14,837 nucleotides of DNA from Thermoplasmata archaeon (GTDB taxonomy: Archaea > Thermoplasmatota > Thermoplasmata > Halarchaeoplasmatales > Halarchaeoplasmataceae), in contig JAFDTZ010000048.1 in the NCBI GenBank assembly GCA_019594305.1, positions 1 to 14,837 on the forward strand. The letters run 5' to 3'. Of this stretch, positions 14,705 through 14,837 are shown one piece after another (position 1 is the stretch's first letter; each line of letters opens with the position of its first letter). A model generated the notes under the pieces. The model was not told the DNA's origin and ran no database searches. It saw only the letters and a program-made list of their open reading frames with translations. A program made the translations under genes and the position numbers.

Positions 14705-14718
14705 TCCCCGTGCCCCAT
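14705..14718 (+). repeat. tRNA-Trp 3'-end core, copy 4 (one C shorter)
   Basis: TCCCCGTGCCCCAT matches the tRNA-derived core with one C missing from the C-run. It lies two bases before the stop codon of the partial gene on the minus strand. With copies 1 and 2 it brackets about 14.4 kb. Confidence 0.7.
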
Positions 14719-14720
14719 AT

Positions 14721-14837
14721 TCAGAATTCTTTCGATATTTTTTCTCTCAACTCATCTATGCAACATTTGACCTCTGCCTTCACCTGGGAATACGGTATCA
14801 CATTGAGTGTCAATCTCTCCATATCTCCAGTATATTC
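14721..14837 (-). CDS. C-terminal 38 codons of an unrecognised protein, cut by window edge
   Basis: The minus strand is open from the window edge to TGA at 14721-14723. It encodes a hydrophilic end including PYSQVKAEVKCCIDELREK, which looks like a Lys/Glu-rich amphipathic helix. The family is not recognisable from this piece. Support is the uninterrupted frame and natural-looking composition only, so it could be chance. Its stop codon abuts the fourth tRNA-derived core. Confidence 0.45.
   Translation of the reverse strand, partial: EYTGDMERLTLNVIPYSQVKAEVKCCIDELREKISKEF

Overview
The window looks archaeal, probably from a euryarchaeal lineage such as Thermoplasmatota (lineage is inference). 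The evidence is a tRNA-Trp with a long intron that carries a C/D box guide RNA, AT-rich TATA boxes about 26-30 nt upstream of start codons (leaderless or short-leader transcripts), an archaeal ATPase/DUF234 gene, two toxin-antitoxin pairs and large secreted GLUG-repeat proteins. Base composition is moderate and all three stop codons are used.

Layout: (1) 1-310: 3' part of tRNA-Trp(CCA) with its intron, then a small hairpin array and a second copy of the tRNA 3' end. (2) 371-2011: archaeal ATPase gene, followed by an opposite-strand remnant of another ATPase. (3) 2267-2939: an intact RHH/PIN toxin-antitoxin pair. (4) 3066-3751: a decayed DUF433/DUF5615 pair whose first gene is split by a hairpin array. 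(5) 3931-4250: the largest hairpin array, built around a third copy of the tRNA 3' end. (6) 4400-10706, minus strand: three GLUG-repeat cell-surface proteins, the third frameshifted. (7) 10777-12039, minus strand: a membrane M28 metallopeptidase, divergent from (8) 12158-13821: UvdE-type UV endonuclease and a short-chain dehydrogenase. (9) 13927-14410, minus strand: an internally deleted surface-protein gene with the same C-terminal domain as the third GLUG protein. (10) 14652-14718: a last short hairpin array with a fourth copy of the tRNA 3' end, ending against the stop codon of a gene that runs out of the window.

The main unexplained signal is the set of hairpin arrays: short stems, mostly with 3-nt loops, spaced about 25-28 nt apart and in the longer arrays alternating between G/C-started (GGAA..TTCC) and A/T-rich (AAAA..TTTT) stems. 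Three of the five arrays abut a copy of the 16-nt tRNA-Trp 3' end, and one sits inside a gene. A 50-bp sequence comprising an array end plus the tRNA core recurs 14410 bp apart (46/50 identical), so nearly the whole window is bracketed like a tRNA-targeted genomic island. No integrase or transposase is visible. The contents (surface proteins, peptidase, repair enzyme, toxin-antitoxin genes, pseudogenes) fit an accessory region.
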